Positions 37,035 through 44,391 of a stretch of 64,000 nt of DNA are shown here, in pieces. The notes under the pieces are model-generated. The model made no database searches, had not been told where the DNA came from, and worked only from the letters and a program-made list of their open reading frames with translations. Source of the stretch: Paenibacillus sp. Marseille-Q4541 (lineage in GTDB: Bacteria > Bacillota > Bacilli > Paenibacillales > Paenibacillaceae); the NCBI RefSeq assembly GCF_018310695.1, contig NZ_JAGXCY010000001.1:310001-374000 (forward strand). The letters are read 5' to 3'. The first letter of the stretch is position 1; each line of letters starts with the position of its first letter. Made by a program: the position numbers and the translations under genes.

Positions 37035-37634
37035 TTACCATTCAAGCATTAACATCCGATCCTGCATTTGTTTCAAATAGTTACGGCAAGTCTCCGCTTT
37101 TGCTTCGTCTCCGTTATGGATTGCGGTATGAAGCCGTTCAAGTTCATCATCCACTTCCATCTGCAAAAGCAGCAGCCTCATCTCTCCTTCCCTTGAAGAG
37201 AACATTTCTTCCATTTCTTCTATGGTAGGAGTCGGACCCTTCTGGTAAATGACCCTTTGCTTAAATCCCGTTACTTCTACCAGGCGAATGACTTCGCCGA
37301 ACAATATATTTTCAACAACGATGATGTGGTCCTTAAACCTGCGGACAACCGCATGGCCTCGTGTGTCTCCGATTAATTTTTCTATGAACTCGGCAAGTTT
37401 AGCATCTTTAATAATATAGTCACCAATCAGCTTGTAGTCGCCTGTTCGCATGAGTTGAAATTTCAATTTGACCAATTTACGACCCGTTCTCACGGATAAA
37501 ATAAATAAACTTTCATCTTCACTCCAATACAGCGAATATCCTTCCTGAATCAAGTCTTTGATGAGCTGTTGGATATGCCGACGGTTAAACCGGAGCTCTA
37601 GATTGCAGTATTCCACTTCATAGCTCTTGTTCAC
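37035..37634 (-). CDS. Hypothetical protein, 199 aa
   Basis: Soluble alpha/beta protein: YCNLELRFNRRHIQQLIKD, YSLYWSEDESLFILSVRTG, GDYKLIGDYIIKD and a C-terminal helical pair (DELERLHTAIHNGDEAKAE onward) that looks like a small dimerisation or peptide-binding tail. I cannot assign a family. Starts at ATG 37634 and has its own terminator. Base use is like its neighbours, so it is likely a vertically inherited gene. Confidence 0.6.
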   Translation of the reverse strand: MNKSYEVEYCNLELRFNRRHIQQLIKDLIQEGYSLYWSEDESLFILSVRTGRKLVKLKFQLMRTGDYKLIGDYIIKDAKLAEFIEKLIGDTRGHAVVRRFKDHIIVVENILFGEVIRLVEVTGFKQRVIYQKGPTPTIEEMEEMFSSREGEMRLLLLQMEVDDELERLHTAIHNGDEAKAETCRNYLKQMQDRMLMLEW

Positions 37635-37728
37635 GGCACTTCCTCCTCCATGCCGGATGATGATCCGGAGTCTTATTATGATGACTTGCCGCCATGGCCC
37701 TTATGATCTACGTTCCACCATAAGTCGG

Positions 37729-37760
37729 CTTACCCTATTTTATACGTTTTCAAGGGTAAG
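37729..37760. repeat. Inverted repeat in the 37.6-38.0 kb intergenic region
   Basis: CTTACCCT and AGGGTAAG, 8 bp each, separated by 16 bp. It lies between two divergent genes and may be an operator or a hairpin; nothing else is seen in this 330-bp gap except the promoter near 37.86 kb. Confidence 0.35.
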
Positions 37761-37854
37761 GGTACGTAGTTATTTGACCATTTTTAGACATGAAATCTTC
37801 ATGAACAAAACAGCTAAAGGACAGGGTATAGTGAAGTGCGAACTGAGGTACCTG

Positions 37855-37863
37855 TGTTATAAT
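37855..37863 (+). promoter_or_regulatory. Extended -10 promoter of yktB
   Basis: TGTTATAAT (TGn plus TATAAT), about 100 bp before the gene; no clear -35. Confidence 0.45.
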
Positions 37864-37965
37864 GAGTCCCGTATTGTTTTTGTATCCTATTATATTGGCC
37901 AGCGATAAGGTTCATGCTTATATATATAAAACTTGTCCATCGCATTCTAAGGAGGAATAAACCAA

Positions 37966-38598
37966 ATGACTACACTAACCTACCCTTCATTTACATCTGA
38001 AGATTTTGATGTTTTTGATATACCGGGCCTAGAACCCCGTATGGAATTATTAATTGATCGAATCCGTCCAAAACTAAATGAAATCGGCACAGAAACAGCT
38101 CCTTTTCTAAGCAATCTTGTCGGAGAGGAAATGTTTGTTCATGTTGCTAAGCATGCACGCCGTACCGTGAATCCCCCAAATGATACTTGGGTGGCGATAG
38201 CTAATAACAAACGTGGTTACAAAGCTCATCCTCATTTTCAGGTAGGCATGTTTGGAACTCATGTATTTGTCATCTTCGCCATCATTTACGAAAGTAATAA
38301 TAAAGAAGTTTTTGCAGAAGCCTTGTCCAGGCAGATCGAGGATGTTCAGGAGCAAATCCCTAATCATTTCTACTGGTCAACCGATCATATGGTACCGGAA
38401 GGAACCCTTCATAAGGACCTCTCAAAGGCTGATTTCGAGAAGATGGCTGAACGACTAAAAACCGTTAAAAAATCAGAAATCTTATGTGGTTTGCGAATTG
38501 AACAGGATGATCCATTGCTCCGTGATGGAGAAGCTTTTGGGCAGAAGGCTCAGGAAGTTTTTTCACAGCTTGCGCCGCTTTATAAAATGGCTTTTTAA
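37966..38598 (+). CDS. yktB: YktB family protein (UPF0637/DUF1054)
   Basis: 210 residues, full family length. Typical YktB blocks: FTSEDFDVFDIPGLEPRM, EMFVHVAKHARRTVNPP, NNKRGYKAHPHFQVG and FYWSTDHMVPEG. The biochemical role is unknown in the family. AAGGAGGAATAAACCAA is its ribosome site. Single gene between an extended -10 promoter and the speA promoter. Confidence 0.92.
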   Translation: MTTLTYPSFTSEDFDVFDIPGLEPRMELLIDRIRPKLNEIGTETAPFLSNLVGEEMFVHVAKHARRTVNPPNDTWVAIANNKRGYKAHPHFQVGMFGTHVFVIFAIIYESNNKEVFAEALSRQIEDVQEQIPNHFYWSTDHMVPEGTLHKDLSKADFEKMAERLKTVKKSEILCGLRIEQDDPLLRDGEAFGQKAQEVFSQLAPLYKMAF

Positions 38599-38626
38599 TG
38601 AAGTGACTTTCATCACAAAAAATTCG

Positions 38627-38654
38627 TTACATTCCCTTTCCATTTTGCTATACT
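38627..38654 (+). promoter_or_regulatory. Likely promoter of speA
   Basis: TTACAT (38627-38632), 16-bp spacer, TATACT (38649-38654), with an extended TGC just before the -10. Confidence 0.5.
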
Positions 38655-38689
38655 CATTTAGGTTTGATTATTTCTAATAGAGAAAGGTT

Positions 38690-40177
38690 GTGACAGAATC
38701 CATGGATCACCGTCGTACGCCGCTTTTTACTGCCCTCAAAACACACGCGGCTAACAATCCGGTACAGTTTCACATCCCTGGTCACAAAAAAGGACTTGGA
38801 ACGGACTCTGAATTCCGCGAATTTATAGGGGACAATGCCCTTTCCATAGATTTGATTAACATCGCGCCGCTTGATGATTTACATCAACCGACAGGTGTCA
38901 TTGAGGAAGCCCAGATGCTTGCAGCTGACGCTTTTGGTTCGGACTATACGTACTTTAGCGTACAAGGGACAAGCAGTGCTATTATGACCATGATTCTGTC
39001 TGTATGCGGCCCTGGTGAGAAAATCATCGTACCGCGTAACGTACACAAATCGGTTATGTCTGCCATCATTTTTTCGGGTGCAAAACCTGTTTTCGTCTCT
39101 CCGGTGAGTGATGAGAATTTGGGTATTGATCACGGTATTACAGTAGGCTCGGTTCGCCGTGCTCTAGAGCGTCATCCCGACGCTAAAGCTGTGCTTGTTA
39201 TTAATCCTACGTACTTTGGGGTATGTGCCAATCTGAAAGAAATTGTGGATCTTGCTCACAGTTACCAAGTTCCTGTACTTGTCGATGAAGCACATGGGGT
39301 ACTCATTCATTTTCACGAGGATCTTCCGATGTCTGCAATGGAAGCGGGAGCTGATATGGCAGCGACTAGTGTCCATAAACTTGGTGGTTCCATGACGCAA
39401 AGTTCTGTACTAAACCTAAACACCAAACATGGATTTGTGAATCCGCAGCGAGTTCAAACCATCATTAGTATGCTGACGACTACTTCAACTTCCTATATCT
39501 TGCTCTCTTCCCTTGATACGTCCAGACGTAATCTTGCGCTCAATGGACATTCGATGGCTCAAAAAGCGATTGAACTTGCTGAATATGCGAGACGTTCGAT
39601 CAATGATGTGGAAGGGTTGTATTGCTTTGGAGCAGAAATTCTCGGTGGAGAAGCGACGTATAGCTATGATCCGACCAAAGTTACGGTCCATGTACGTCAT
39701 CTAGGCCTCACCGGATACGATACGGAGAACTGGCTTCGTGAGCACTATAATATTGAAGTGGAAATGAGCGATATGTACAATATCCTCTGCCTGATTACTC
39801 CAGGAGATAATGATGATACGGTAAATACGCTGCTTGATGCGCTTCGTGAGTTGTCCAAAACTTTTTATAACGTCAACACAGCGAACGATCTGATTGTCAA
39901 AATCCCAGAGATTCCACAGCTGATGTTAACACCGCGCGAGGCATTTTATGGGGATACGGAAGTGATTCCTTTTAAAGAATCCGCAGGACGCATTATTGCT
40001 GAATTTATTTATGTATACCCGCCTGGTATTCCTATCCTTCTTCCAGGAGAAGTTATTTCCCAAGAGAATATTAACTATATTACGGAGCACGTTGAAGTAG
40101 GATTGCCTGTCAAAGGTCCTGAGGACCGCTACATTACGAATGTAAAAGTAATTGTAGAAGCAGATCCAATCTTCTAG
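38690..40177 (+). CDS. speA: Arginine decarboxylase, Orn/Lys/Arg decarboxylase fold I family
   Basis: 495 residues, colinear with B. subtilis SpeA: VQFHIPGHKKG, SIDLINIAPLDDLH, YFSVQGTSSAIMTM, LVDEAHGVLIHFH, and the PLP lysine in ATSVHKLGGSMTQSS; ending with PGIPILLPGEVIS. It should decarboxylate arginine to agmatine, the entry to polyamine synthesis; lysine decarboxylase activity is the main alternative. GTG 38690 or ATG 38702 may be the start; neither has ideal spacing to AGAAAGG. speE/speB do not follow; a terminator does. Confidence 0.92.
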   Translation: MTESMDHRRTPLFTALKTHAANNPVQFHIPGHKKGLGTDSEFREFIGDNALSIDLINIAPLDDLHQPTGVIEEAQMLAADAFGSDYTYFSVQGTSSAIMTMILSVCGPGEKIIVPRNVHKSVMSAIIFSGAKPVFVSPVSDENLGIDHGITVGSVRRALERHPDAKAVLVINPTYFGVCANLKEIVDLAHSYQVPVLVDEAHGVLIHFHEDLPMSAMEAGADMAATSVHKLGGSMTQSSVLNLNTKHGFVNPQRVQTIISMLTTTSTSYILLSSLDTSRRNLALNGHSMAQKAIELAEYARRSINDVEGLYCFGAEILGGEATYSYDPTKVTVHVRHLGLTGYDTENWLREHYNIEVEMSDMYNILCLITPGDNDDTVNTLLDALRELSKTFYNVNTANDLIVKIPEIPQLMLTPREAFYGDTEVIPFKESAGRIIAEFIYVYPPGIPILLPGEVISQENINYITEHVEVGLPVKGPEDRYITNVKVIVEADPIF

Positions 40178-40213
40178 TCGATCTCTTTCTCTTACATTTT
40201 ATTTATACGTTAG

Positions 40214-40250
40214 GGACTTGTTTAGCTTACTGCTGAACAGGTCCTTTTTT
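40214..40250 (+). terminator. Terminator of speA
   Basis: GGACTTGTTTAGC/GCTGAACAGGTCC, 13 bp with two G-U pairs, then T6. Confidence 0.88.
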
Positions 40251-40276
40251 GAACAATCGCTCGCATTGATTCCGGG

Positions 40277-40315
40277 CAAAAAAAGAAAAGCCTCTTCATT
40301 CAAGAGACTTTTCTT
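40277..40315 (-). terminator. Terminator of the DUF1292 gene
   Basis: AAGAAAAG-CTCTT / AAGAG-CTTTTCTT hairpin with one mismatch, followed on the minus strand by T7. Confidence 0.8.
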
Positions 40316-40327
40316 GCTTCAACCTTC

Positions 40328-40627
40328 TTATTCCTGCTCTTCAACCATTTTGTTAAATGCAGCTTCTACACGTTTCCACTCATCTTCATCTTCGATCTGG
40401 TAAAGGGATACTTCATCGTTCTCTTCTTCAAAGCGAAGAATAAGACCGTCCTCTTCCGGATTGTTGCGCTCAACGAATACAGCGTATTCCTTATCGTCAA
40501 CATCAAAGGTTTGTACCAAAATCATTTCAACCTCTTGACCGTTCTCATCTTCAAAGATAAGCACCTGAGGTTCGTGGTCGTGATCGTGATTGCAGTTCTC
40601 ATCATGTACGTGGTTATGATCGCTCAT
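40328..40627 (-). CDS. DUF1292 family protein (YrzB type) with His-rich N-terminus
   Basis: 99 residues. The DUF1292 core is clear: LIFEDENGQEVEMILVQTF, EYAVFVERNNPEEDGLILRFE and YQIEDEDEWKRVEAAFNKM. Function unknown in the family. In front of it is a metal-binding-looking tail (HNHVHDENCNHDHDHE: seven His, one Cys), which ordinary YrzB proteins do not need. Very acidic overall. Single gene. Confidence 0.88.
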   Translation of the reverse strand: MSDHNHVHDENCNHDHDHEPQVLIFEDENGQEVEMILVQTFDVDDKEYAVFVERNNPEEDGLILRFEEENDEVSLYQIEDEDEWKRVEAAFNKMVEEQE

Positions 40628-40744
40628 TTCATCTATACCTCATTTCATCTATATTTGTGTTGTAATCATACGCTCGTATAGTAATCATACCGAAGTATCG
40701 TAACACTATTAAAGCATAAAATCAATTGAGTGATTGTCTGTTAA

Positions 40745-41302
40745 TTAATCAAGCGCGGTAATTACTTTTTCAGATACGAGAAAGAACGAATTGCCTCCAG
40801 AAGGCTTCATATAGAACCCTACTTTATATTTCCCGCTTTTTTTAAAATCATAAGTAAAATCATTGGTTTTGAACCAAAAATTGTCCTTAGATCCGCTTCC
40901 CAACTTCTCCGATTGTATATCTTTTACTTTTCCAGAAGGATCAGTTATGGCAACTTTGACTTCCGATACCTTTCCATCCAGACTATCAACCTGACTCAGG
41001 ACATTAAACTTCAGTTTACCCACATTCACATTCCCGAAAACTGTATCGCCTTTAAACAACGTAATATGAACATTCGGTTGAATCACCGTCACCTTCTTAC
41101 TTCCTGCATCCCAAGACGTCAGTCCGTTAATTTCACGGACAGGAGCATAGGTTGTCCCATTAATATAATAACCGCCACCATTGACATCATTGCCATTGAT
41201 TACGACACGAATTTTTTCGGTAACCGAATCAGCGAACAACATGGATCCACCGCCCACGAGAGAGAAGACAAGTACCAGGGCCAGTGTTCTTTTCCATTTC
41301 AT
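40745..41302 (-). CDS. Secreted protein with copper amine oxidase-like N-terminal repeat
   Basis: 185 residues. Signal peptide: MKWKRTLALVLVFSLVGGGS then cleavage near FADS. Residues 30-75 show the short CuAO-N repeat used by many Paenibacillus surface proteins (VVINGNDVNGGGYYINGTTYAPVREI, then WDAGSKKVTVI). The rest is a beta-rich domain (DPSGKVKDIQSEKLG, KSGKYKVGFYMKPSGG) resembling an Ig-like fold. No catalytic residues; probably an exported binding or stalk protein. Confidence 0.75.
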   Translation of the reverse strand: MKWKRTLALVLVFSLVGGGSMLFADSVTEKIRVVINGNDVNGGGYYINGTTYAPVREINGLTSWDAGSKKVTVIQPNVHITLFKGDTVFGNVNVGKLKFNVLSQVDSLDGKVSEVKVAITDPSGKVKDIQSEKLGSGSKDNFWFKTNDFTYDFKKSGKYKVGFYMKPSGGNSFFLVSEKVITALD

Positions 41303-41411
41303 AATCGTACATTCCCTCCAGCTATAAAGTAGTATGTATATTTATACTTCATCCGGCAGGACAAGTTGCGCAAAATAGCAGAGAATTTTACAGATTCCTT
41401 AAAAAACAAAT

Positions 41412-41453
41412 AAAACCGCGCTATTCCCATCTCAGTGAGAACGACGCGGTTTT
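41412..41453 (-). terminator. Hairpin downstream of 41458-41652
   Basis: AAAACCGCG/CGCGGTTTT with a 24-nt loop; T-rich exit on the minus strand. Confidence 0.6.
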
Positions 41454-41457
41454 GATG

Positions 41458-41652
41458 CTATCCCTTCGGTTTGGTTAGGATACAAGGAACTCCTTTGCCT
41501 ACAGCGCCTGGCTCTCGCATACGTGCGGCATAGGCCATCCCTATGTCACAAGGCGTCTTGCATGCCTCACAGACTTCGGAAGTGACAATTCTCATTCCTC
41601 CCCGAACTTTCTCTTTCTTTGCCACTGTTTTTTTCCCTTTTCCTTTTACCAT
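41458..41652 (-). CDS. Small hypothetical protein, 64 aa, cysteine-containing
   Basis: The N-terminus is very basic (MVKGKGKKTVAKKEKVRGG); then VTSEVCEACKTPCDIGMAY puts three cysteines in CxxC-x3-C spacing and a fourth cysteine follows in GVPCIL. This suggests metal or redox binding. Family unknown to me. A terminator-like hairpin lies directly behind it. The minus-strand frame immediately upstream (41646-41993) is not taken as a gene. Confidence 0.55.
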   Translation of the reverse strand: MVKGKGKKTVAKKEKVRGGMRIVTSEVCEACKTPCDIGMAYAARMREPGAVGKGVPCILTKPKG

Positions 41653-41803
41653 CGCCTGATTCCCCGCTTCCCTAGTAATGCATAGAATTCTGGCATTCCG
41701 GCAGAATCCTTGCCTCGGTAATGCATTGTATGGGGATTTGCGGAGAAGGTGCAGATGGTTAAACGATTTGTTTTTTTAGCAAACACTCTACCTTGTAGGC
41801 ATG

Positions 41804-41833
41804 CAAAAAAGGAGCCTCTAGGGGCTCCTTTTT
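41804..41833 (-). terminator. Terminator of the DUF3892 gene
   Basis: AAAAAAGGAGCC/GGCTCCTTTTT, symmetrical, works on either strand. Confidence 0.9.
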
Positions 41834-41865
41834 CATATATATCCGGTTCCACCCGGCTCATCACA

Positions 41866-42105
41866 TTATTGGAATATCGGCAATTGGTCAAGGTTATTCG
41901 TTGGATCTCCGTCAGCGTCTCCACGGATCCGAAGGGATCCTCCTTTTGCCTTAAATACATTCGCTCCAGCAATTGTTCCGGATTGAATTTCATTCAACGC
42001 CTGATTGTAATCAAGAACACGACCGGAGGAAGTTTTAAATGCGGTTAAATCGCCATCTCCGTTTTTCTGAACAGCGACAAAGTGCTCGCGCGTGTTATTT
42101 TCCAT
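41866..42105 (-). CDS. DUF3892 domain protein
   Basis: 79 residues. Matches DUF3892: HFVAVQKNGDGDLTAFKTSSG, LDYNQALNEIQSGTIAGANVF, LRIRGDADGDPTNNLDQLP. Family of unknown role, common in Bacillales, small soluble beta/alpha protein. AGGAGTGTTGTTCTT precedes ATG 42105. Monocistronic with a strong terminator. Confidence 0.88.
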   Translation of the reverse strand: MENNTREHFVAVQKNGDGDLTAFKTSSGRVLDYNQALNEIQSGTIAGANVFKAKGGSLRIRGDADGDPTNNLDQLPIFQ

Positions 42106-42255
42106 AAGAACAACACTCCTTTTTGCACTATATTTAGTGTACTACTGGTGCCGAGTCAGAAGAAAAGTGATCATCAATAAGTGCTTATATCCACTTTCCT
42201 TGCCCGACCATCCTAGTATGTCTCAAAAAGGAGCTTCCTATGTAAGTGATATGAA

Positions 42256-42699
42256 TTACAATGCTTTCTGCATACGTACGTGTAAAATACCTGCATCATA
42301 AAAAGGCTCATCTGAAATCACTTCATATCCGAGCTTTGCGTAGAATCCTTCCGCCTGAACCTGAGCATCCAAAATGGAATACGTAAGTCCAAGCTCTCTT
42401 GCGCGCTCTTCTAGTGCCATGATCAGCACACGTCCATAGCCATGAACGCGATGGGTTTTCAGAACAGCAACACGCTGTAGCTTGGCCGTATCTTTTTTAT
42501 AATAAATGAGGCGTCCTGTCGCCACCATTTGCTGTCCATCTTGAATAAGAACATGATGCACATCGGGAGAAATAACATCATATTGGTCGATTTCTTCTTC
42601 TTCCGGAACGTTTTGTTCCTTTACAAACACCTCTTTACGGATGTTCAGGCCCTGTTCCAATTGTTCCTGTGTGGTTACATTAATAATTTCAGCTGGCAT
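42256..42699 (-). CDS. GNAT-family N-acetyltransferase (YjcF type)
   Basis: 147 residues. YjcF-like: IRKEVFVKEQNVPEEEEIDQ near the start, ATGRLIYYKKDTAKLQRVAV, the acetyl-CoA loop RVHGYGRVLIMALE and GFYAKLGYEVISDEPFYDAG. Substrate unknown. Ribosome site GGGGGATATAG. Single gene. Confidence 0.9.
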   Translation of the reverse strand: MPAEIINVTTQEQLEQGLNIRKEVFVKEQNVPEEEEIDQYDVISPDVHHVLIQDGQQMVATGRLIYYKKDTAKLQRVAVLKTHRVHGYGRVLIMALEERARELGLTYSILDAQVQAEGFYAKLGYEVISDEPFYDAGILHVRMQKAL

Positions 42700-42818
42700 C
42701 TATATCCCCCTCTGCTTTGGCTCTTTGGTGTTTTAACTTGTTAAAACTCAGGTTATTATACAATAGAAGCATGGCCTAGTACAGGAGCAGCACATTAATG
42801 TTAAGTTCAACCCATCAG

Positions 42819-42850
42819 AAAAAAGCCAGCCCCCTTCAAAGGACTGACTT
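42819..42850 (-). terminator. Imperfect terminator after the small lipoprotein gene
   Basis: AAGTCAGTCC...GGCTGGCTT interrupted stem followed by T6 on the minus strand. Confidence 0.5.
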
Positions 42851-42880
42851 ATGATAGACGTTATGAAGGAATTCGAAGAA

Positions 42881-43096
42881 TTAAGGAGTCAGTATTTCAT
42901 CTTGAGTAGGAGAATAAACTTCATCTCTTACCGAAGGACGATAGACTTCATCAATGATGGGAAGTTCGGATTCAGGCCCCAGCATCTCCTGCAATTCTAT
43001 AGTTTCCTGTGACGGCTCTAGCGTACATCCAGCTATGGTGAACAGTAATGTTGCGATGATACAGCTGGATTGAATTATTTTACGTATATTTTCCAT
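42881..43096 (-). CDS. Small putative lipoprotein, 71 aa
   Basis: Lipobox TIAGC at residues 20-24 after a hydrophobic stretch, so a membrane-anchored outer peptide. The mature part is acidic and repetitive: DEVYRPS, DEVYSPT and DEILTP form a threefold motif at the C-terminus. No family known. Located just before the tRNA-Val promoter. Confidence 0.6.
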   Translation of the reverse strand: MENIRKIIQSSCIIATLLFTIAGCTLEPSQETIELQEMLGPESELPIIDEVYRPSVRDEVYSPTQDEILTP

Positions 43097-43175
43097 GGGA
43101 TGACGATCCTCCAGATGATTGTTCTTCCTTTTTAGGATGTGTCAATGAATCGGATATTAAACATGAAATATTGAA

Positions 43176-43204
43176 TTGACAGCGTAAAACAAGCCTGATA
43201 ATAT
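43176..43204 (+). promoter_or_regulatory. Promoter of tRNA-Val
   Basis: TTGACA (43176-43181), 17-bp spacer, TAATAT (43199-43204), 25 bp before the tRNA. Confidence 0.75.
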
Positions 43205-43229
43205 AAGATTATTCCTTTAAAAATATTAT

Positions 43230-43302
43230 GATCTGTTAGCTCAGCTGGGAGAGCACTATCTTGACAGGGTAGGGGTCAGTGGTTCGAGCCCACTACAGAT
43301 CA
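43230..43302 (+). tRNA. tRNA-Val (anticodon GAC)
   Basis: Full cloverleaf: acceptor GATCTGT/ACAGATC, D arm GCTC/GAGC, anticodon stem CTATC/GGTAG with loop TTGACAG (anticodon GAC), T arm AGTGG-TTCGAGC-CCACT, discriminator A at 43302. CCA is not encoded. The 3' part from 43259 is repeated at 48478, so this gene is the attachment site of the element, and its present 3' half was supplied by the element on insertion. Confidence 0.93.
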
Positions 43303-43350
43303 TCACTGAAAACCCTTGAGGCTACTCGCTTCAAGGGTTTTCTTCTTTTT
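43259..43350. repeat. Left attachment repeat (attL), 92 bp
   Basis: Begins in the anticodon stem-loop (TCTTGACAGG) of tRNA-Val and ends with the terminator T run. Identical, base for base, to 48478-48569. Bases immediately outside differ at both ends. Confidence 0.95.
43309..43350 (+). terminator. Terminator of tRNA-Val
   Basis: AAAACCCTTGA/TCAAGGGTTTT stem plus CTTCTTTTT tail. It is part of the duplicated attachment sequence. Confidence 0.9.
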
Positions 43351-43356
43351 ACTCAA

Positions 43357-43443
43357 TGGTGCCCATGGTGCCACAAACTTAATTGGTGCCATTTTGGTGC
43401 CCTTTATCCTGCTAAAACAAAAATGGTGCCGATGAGGGCACCA
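43357..43443. repeat. TGGTGCC heptamer cluster, left end of the element
   Basis: Five direct copies of TGGTGCC at 43357, 43366, 43384, 43395 and 43424 and one inverted copy at 43437-43443, starting 7 bp inside attL. Two more copies occur near the right end (48341 and 48353). This arrangement is what arm-type integrase binding sites look like in tyrosine-recombinase phages; the role is inferred. Confidence 0.6.
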
Positions 43444-43446
43444 TTT
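43419..43446 (-). terminator. Terminator after the excisionase-like gene
   Basis: AAATGGTGCC/GGCACCATTT perfect 10-bp inverted repeat with a 6-nt loop and a T-rich tail on the minus strand; built from the TGGTGCC motif. Confidence 0.7.
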
Positions 43447-43449
43447 CTT

Positions 43450-43641
43450 TTATCCTTCTAACCATTTGATAAACACATCTTTCGATACTTTTTTTAATCT
43501 TCCAACCTGTACAACATGGAACTGACCAGAGTTTAGGAGTTCGTAAGTTTGTCGTTCTCCTATATCCAATATCTTTTGGATGTGCTTGGCATGAAGTACC
43601 GAAGGGTAGTCTTCCTTACTCTTGAATTCAATCTCAGTCAT
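43450..43641 (-). CDS. Excisionase-like HTH DNA-binding protein
   Basis: 63 residues from ATG 43641, which has AGGAGG nine bases upstream inside the arpU-like gene end. VLHAKHIQKILDIGERQTYELLNSG is a MerR/excisionase-type HTH, followed by FHVVQVGRLKKVSKDVFIKWLE, the usual wing and final helix of AlpA/Xis-family proteins. It would direct excision or regulate the element. Overlaps the ArpU gene by 8 bp, so it is co-translated. Confidence 0.8.
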   Translation of the reverse strand: MTEIEFKSKEDYPSVLHAKHIQKILDIGERQTYELLNSGQFHVVQVGRLKKVSKDVFIKWLEG

Positions 43642-44107
43642 CTGCCTCAACCTCCTCTGATTTTTCTACTATTAAGTTCATATTAAGCGCGAGCTTATAA
43701 AATGCCTTCCATCTGATCTTTGCATAGGTCCCAGCACTAATCGGGGGCTTGAATTTATGGTTATAAACGTTTTGATCTGTAATGTAATCATGTTCGTTCG
43801 TCATATATCTTTCTTCTATTAAAAGACGTTCCTGTGCAGGCATCCTCTTCACTGATCGCTCTACTCGATCACAATAGTCCTTTCGAAAAGCATTTGTATC
43901 TACATTGAAGATGGCGATCCTTGCTGTTTGATCAGTTGTTACATTAGTTGGGCTACTCCTCGGACTATCATCATAGCCTGCTGTGATACTTGCTTCTCTT
44001 TCTTCGAAAGAAAGGTACTTATAAATCCTGTACTTCGCGAGAGCAGCCTCTACATTAGCCTGGGTTTGTTCTCTGTCAATCTCCGGTAAAAAGCTCTGTT
44101 GCCCCAC
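43634..44107 (-). CDS. ArpU-family phage transcriptional regulator
   Basis: 157 residues. Sigma-like helical protein of the ArpU family: ANVEAALAKYRIYKYLSFEE, AFRKDYCDRVERSVKRMPAQERLLIEERY-type helix and the C-terminal SAGTYAKIRWKAFYKLALNM, a region-4-like HTH. In temperate phages ArpU-type proteins activate late (packaging/lysis) operons. None remain here, so it is a relic or acts on a helper phage. Start is GTG 44107. A CCCCGAC-CGAA-GCCGGGG hairpin lies just upstream (44124-44141). Confidence 0.85.
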   Translation of the reverse strand: MGQQSFLPEIDREQTQANVEAALAKYRIYKYLSFEEREASITAGYDDSPRSSPTNVTTDQTARIAIFNVDTNAFRKDYCDRVERSVKRMPAQERLLIEERYMTNEHDYITDQNVYNHKFKPPISAGTYAKIRWKAFYKLALNMNLIVEKSEEVEADD

Positions 44108-44161
44108 CTCTTGTTGTTAGATTCCCCGACCGAAGCCGGGGCTGTATGATTATGAATTGTA

Positions 44162-44367
44162 TTAGAGCGAATCATCTTCTTCCGGCAGTGGAGGCAATTC
44201 TTCTTCGTCCTCTTCTTCCAGTGCTTGTGCAGCTGCCTCAATTGCTTCCTCAAGCTTCACTTGGTTTGGATCGTCTTCTTATCAACAGTTCCATCATTGT
44301 GAATCGTGCCCCGCTTACCTTCTCTCGGTTCCTGTTGCTGCTGTTGTTCTTTGCGACCGGCCGGCAT
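44162..44367 (-). pseudogene. Frameshifted small acidic phage-type protein
   Basis: ATG 44367 opens MPAGRKEQQQQQEPREGKRG through GTVDKK and stops at a TGA. One base away the frame continues as EDDPNQVKLEEAIEAAAQAL to LPPLPEEDDSL before TAA 44162-44164. The two pieces make one coherent acidic, coiled-coil-like protein of about 67 residues, so a single indel near 44275 split it. No family recognised. Confidence 0.5.
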
Positions 44368-44391
44368 CCTCTCTATACAAAAAAGCCGGCA

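Noticed and set aside
41646-41993. 115-codon minus-strand frame between the DUF3892 gene and the 64-aa gene
   Set aside because: It overlaps the well-supported DUF3892 gene in another frame, spans its terminator, and has no ribosome site.
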